NCBI RefSeq assembly: GCF_022410465.1
Contig: NZ_JAJSON010000027.1
Coordinates: 1 to 64,000 of the forward strand
DNA: 64,000 nucleotides
Direction of reading: 5' to 3'
Source of the DNA: Christiangramia crocea
GTDB taxonomy: Bacteria > Bacteroidota > Bacteroidia > Flavobacteriales > Flavobacteriaceae
Shown: positions 61,324 to 64,000 of the stretch, in pieces
Layout: each line of letters begins with the position of its first letter
How positions within the stretch are numbered: the first letter of the stretch is position 1
Translations under genes and position numbers: made by a program
Notes under the pieces: generated by a model
The model's database searches: none
Seen by the model: only the letters and a program-made list of their open reading frames with translations
Told to the model about the DNA's origin: nothing

Positions 61324-63626
61324 ATCAAGATTATATAAAACCAGATGAATGGTCTATCATAGAAGAGGGATTTGATCCGGGTAGAGTAAAGTCTTCTGAA
61401 AGCCTTTTCAGTATAGGGAATGGAGCGATGGGGCAACGCGCGAATTTCGAGGAGCAGTATTCCGGTCCCAGTTTTCAGGGAAGCTATATAGGAGGCGTTT
61501 ATTACCCGGATAAGACAAAAGTAGGCTGGTGGAAGAATGGCTATCCGGAATATTTTGCAAAAGTACTGAATGCCCCCAACTGGATAGGAATCAATGTTTT
61601 TGTCAACGATGAGGCTCTTGATCTGGCTACCTGTAGGGAGGTAAAAAACTTCCGAAGGGAACTCAATATGAAGGAGGGCTGGCTTGCCCGTAGTTTCGAA
61701 GCTGTTTTATCTAATGAAATTGAGGTTGAAGTAAAGGCTCTGCGTTTTCTGTCAATTGAAGATGATGAGCTGGGTGCAATACGATTTGAGGTGTCGCCAA
61801 TTAATTCGGATGCCAGAATCAGGTTTGATCCATACCTTGATGGAAGTATCACCAATACCGATGCCAACTGGGAAGAACGATTCTGGGAAACGCTTGAGGT
61901 AAAAGCCGAAGCCGACAGAGCTTATGTGGTTTCCAGGACTCTTAAGACCGGGTTTCATGTTGGCACCTATATGCAGTCTGAATTTCAGCTTAACGGGCGT
62001 GTTATTTCCCAAATACCGGAAGTAAAAACAAGGGAAGACCAGGTTTATTTTTCATATTCTGTGGATACCAGAAAGGGCGAAACGGCCTGCATTATTAAAT
62101 ATGCCGGATACGTTACCGATATGAACCATAAAAGATCTGAACTTATTGAAGCTGCTTCAACAGTACTTGACAAGGCAGTAAATAAAGGATTCGGAAAACT
62201 GAAAAAGGAGCAGAAGGAAGCCTGGACGAAAATATGGGAAATGGCCGATATCACAATTAGCGGTGATGTAAAGGCCCAGCAGGGAATCCGTTTTAATATT
62301 TTCCAGCTTAACCAGACCTACCTTGGTAAAGATGCCAGGTTAAATATAGGCCCGAAAGGCTTCACCGGTGAAAAATACGGCGGCAGCACTTACTGGGATA
62401 CAGAAGCCTATTGTATCCCTTTTTATATGGCAACCAAGGATCACCAGGTAGCACGAAACCTGCTTAAATACAGGTATAACCAATTGGAAAAAGCCAAAGA
62501 AAATGCCACCAAACTTGGATTTTCAAATGGGGCGGCACTATATCCTATGGTAACGATGAATGGAGAGGAAAGTCATAATGAATGGGAGATCACCTTTGAG
62601 GAAATTCACCGTAACGGGGCTATGGTGTTTGCTATTCATAATTATGTTCGGTTTACAGGTGATTTTGATTACATACCTGAAAAAGGTCTTGAAGTGATGA
62701 TCGCTATTGCAAGGTTCTGGCACCAGCGGGCAAACTTCAGTAAAGAGAAAAACAAGTATGTCATTCTTGGCGTGACCGGCCCGAATGAATATGAGAATAA
62801 CGTGAATAATAACTGGTACACCAATTATATTGGGAAATGGTGTATTAAGTATTGCCTTGAAATGATAGACAAGGTTAAGGATGGTTACGAAGATGATTAT
62901 CATAGAATCATGGGGCTTACCCACCTTAATGAAGGGGAACTTGCTAAATGGAAGGAAGTGGCGGAAGAAATGTATTTTCCTTATTCCGAAGAACACGGAG
63001 TATTCCTTCAGCAGGATGGCTTCCTGGATAAGGAGCTCATTCCTGTGGTTAACCTTGATAAAACCCAAATGCCTATCAATCAGAAATGGAGCTGGGACCG
63101 TATCCTTAGGTCATGTTATATTAAACAGGCCGATGTACTACAGGGTTTTTACTTTTTTGAGGATCAATTCAGTGAGGAAGACCTTGAAAAACATTTTGAT
63201 TTCTACGAACCTTTAACGGTTCATGAATCATCGCTATCGCCCTGTGTGCATAGTATTCTGGCAGCTTTTCTGGGACGGACGAAACAGGCATATGAGTTCT
63301 ATTTGAGAACATCAAGACTGGATTTGGACGATTATAATAAAGAAGTAGAACAAGGGTGTCATATAACAAGTATGGCGGGAACCTGGATGAGTATCGTTGA
63401 AGGCTTTGGAGGAATGAGAGTGATAGATGATACGCTTTCATTCAAGCCCCGAATTCCTGAAGAATGGAAGGCATATTCCTTTAAGGTGAATTTCAGAGGA
63501 AGGATTTTGAAAGTAGAAGTAACCGGGCACAAGACCAGTTTCTCAATGGAAGGTGAGGCTTCGTTGGAGATACTTGTTAATGGTAAGTTAGTTGAGATCC
63601 AGCCAAATGTTCCTTTTAGTGTATAA
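61320..63626 (+). CDS. GH65 disaccharide phosphorylase (maltose phosphorylase type)
   Basis: The 768-residue enzyme cleaves an alpha-glucobiose with phosphate, giving beta-glucose-1-phosphate and glucose. The N-terminal beta-sandwich begins SLFSIGNGAMGQRANFEEQY, and the (alpha/alpha)6 barrel has STYWDTEAYCIPFY and the catalytic Glu in GVTGPNEYENNVNNNWYTN. A C-terminal beta layer completes the fold. Maltose phosphorylase is most likely, given MFS transporter and pgmB; trehalose or kojibiose phosphorylase remain possible. The start overlaps the pgmB stop by 4 bp (ATGA). Confidence 0.93.
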   Translation: MNQDYIKPDEWSIIEEGFDPGRVKSSESLFSIGNGAMGQRANFEEQYSGPSFQGSYIGGVYYPDKTKVGWWKNGYPEYFAKVLNAPNWIGINVFVNDEALDLATCREVKNFRRELNMKEGWLARSFEAVLSNEIEVEVKALRFLSIEDDELGAIRFEVSPINSDARIRFDPYLDGSITNTDANWEERFWETLEVKAEADRAYVVSRTLKTGFHVGTYMQSEFQLNGRVISQIPEVKTREDQVYFSYSVDTRKGETACIIKYAGYVTDMNHKRSELIEAASTVLDKAVNKGFGKLKKEQKEAWTKIWEMADITISGDVKAQQGIRFNIFQLNQTYLGKDARLNIGPKGFTGEKYGGSTYWDTEAYCIPFYMATKDHQVARNLLKYRYNQLEKAKENATKLGFSNGAALYPMVTMNGEESHNEWEITFEEIHRNGAMVFAIHNYVRFTGDFDYIPEKGLEVMIAIARFWHQRANFSKEKNKYVILGVTGPNEYENNVNNNWYTNYIGKWCIKYCLEMIDKVKDGYEDDYHRIMGLTHLNEGELAKWKEVAEEMYFPYSEEHGVFLQQDGFLDKELIPVVNLDKTQMPINQKWSWDRILRSCYIKQADVLQGFYFFEDQFSEEDLEKHFDFYEPLTVHESSLSPCVHSILAAFLGRTKQAYEFYLRTSRLDLDDYNKEVEQGCHITSMAGTWMSIVEGFGGMRVIDDTLSFKPRIPEEWKAYSFKVNFRGRILKVEVTGHKTSFSMEGEASLEILVNGKLVEIQPNVPFSV

Positions 63627-63675
63627 GGATTTGGCGGATCTCAAAACTTAGGAAAAGTCAAAATAACTGAATAAG

Positions 63676-63698
63676 AAAAGCCATTGAAAATGGCTTTT
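63676..63698 (+). terminator. Terminator of the maltose operon
   Basis: AAAAGCCATT pairs perfectly with AATGGCTTTT around GAA, followed by CTTTATTTCATTTTTT. It ends the MFS-pgmB-GH65 operon. Confidence 0.8.
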
Positions 63699-63888
63699 CT
63701 TTATTTCATTTTTTAAAGGTTCTTTGAATAGAATTTTATGGTTGAAATATTTGAAGAATTATTTTCATTGTATGCGGACATATGAGTGATTGATAATCAA
63801 TATATTAAACTGTAAATGTTAAATTCCGGGAATTACTGTAACTATTAAGAATTAGGATCGTCCTTTAAATAGAACCTGTTATCAAACT

Positions 63889-64000
63889 ATGATGAAAAGA
63901 ATTCACTTATTCTTATTATGTTTAATTTTCCTTTCCATCGCGGCGAAGGTTTCAGTAGCCCCTGGCGGAATGGAATATCCTGCTTTAACAGCTGATTATA
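63889..64000 (+). CDS. Exported protein, 5' end only
   Basis: An ATG-ATG start opens an ORF that runs off the window. The first 37 residues are a signal peptide (MMKRIHLFLLCLIFLSIAAK) followed by SVAPGGMEYPALTADY. It has its own leader after the maltose operon terminator. By location it may be a secreted enzyme of alpha-glucan use, but the visible part is too short to identify. Confidence 0.6.
   Translation, partial: MMKRIHLFLLCLIFLSIAAKVSVAPGGMEYPALTADY

Noticed and set aside
62538-63068. 176-residue minus-strand ORF inside the GH65 gene
   Set aside because: It is antisense to conserved catalytic sequence and has no recognisable domain or start signals.
1-64000. tRNA or rRNA genes, CRISPR arrays, insertion sequences, prophage genes
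   Set aside because: I saw no cloverleaf-like sequence, regular direct repeats, transposase motifs or phage genes.

Overview
The window looks like chromosome from a marine Flavobacteriaceae bacterium of the Gramella/Christiangramia/Zunongwangia kind. This is inferred from the AT-rich sequence, the SusC/SusD pair, a hybrid two-component regulator, many lipoproteins, sulfatases, Bacteroidota-type promoter elements (TTG, about 18-22 bp, then TA-N2-TTT) and the gene families present. I see no rRNA, tRNA, CRISPR array, insertion sequence or phage gene.

Region 1 (about 1-14,070) is an amino-acid or amine catabolic region. A PLP-dependent gamma-lyase-family gene diverges from an Lrp/AsnC regulator. 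A same-strand series follows: class III aminotransferase, nitrilase-superfamily amidase, VOC protein, very large Orn/Lys/Arg-type decarboxylase, ATP-grasp ligase with a Lys/Ala-rich N-terminal tail, C45-type Ntn hydrolase, succinate-semialdehyde-type aldehyde dehydrogenase, then lpdA. The mixture of decarboxylase, ligase, aminotransferase, dehydrogenase and amide hydrolases suggests an undescribed route for degrading a basic amino acid or polyamine, perhaps through amide-protected intermediates.

Region 2 (about 14,070-26,520) is mostly housekeeping: a LytTR response regulator with its sensor kinase, an ExbB/MotA-like membrane protein, a TPR lipoprotein, a 35-residue basic protein, a DEAD-box helicase, an aldose-epimerase-like protein, an FMN reductase, pabB, tilS and a DUF885 lipoprotein. 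Just before the DUF885 gene is a 117-residue ORF that appears to be a CocE/NonD-type hydrolase whose whole catalytic domain was deleted in frame.

Region 3 (about 26,520-55,850) is a galactose-linked polysaccharide utilization locus. The inner part is cytoplasmic galM, a sodium/sugar symporter, and a galK-galT-lacI operon. The outer part is a GH43-like lipoprotein, two formylglycine sulfatases, a lipoprotein mutarotase, a 1,345-residue hybrid two-component regulator and a long operon: sulfatase, GH2, TIM-barrel glycosidase-like lipoprotein, SusC, SusD, a second related TIM-barrel protein, and a repeat-containing surface lipoprotein. The two TIM-barrel proteins resemble each other, flank susCD, and carry the two conserved glutamates expected of clan GH-A. 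They are the best candidates here for a new carbohydrate-active enzyme family. A sulfated galactan is the most economical guess for the substrate. A Tat-exported sugar-isomerase-like gene follows the operon.

Region 4 (about 55,850-64,000) holds nrdJ (B12-dependent ribonucleotide reductase), a decayed alpha-amylase fragment on the minus strand that still has its terminator, and a maltose operon (MFS transporter, beta-phosphoglucomutase, GH65 phosphorylase). The window ends inside an exported-protein gene.
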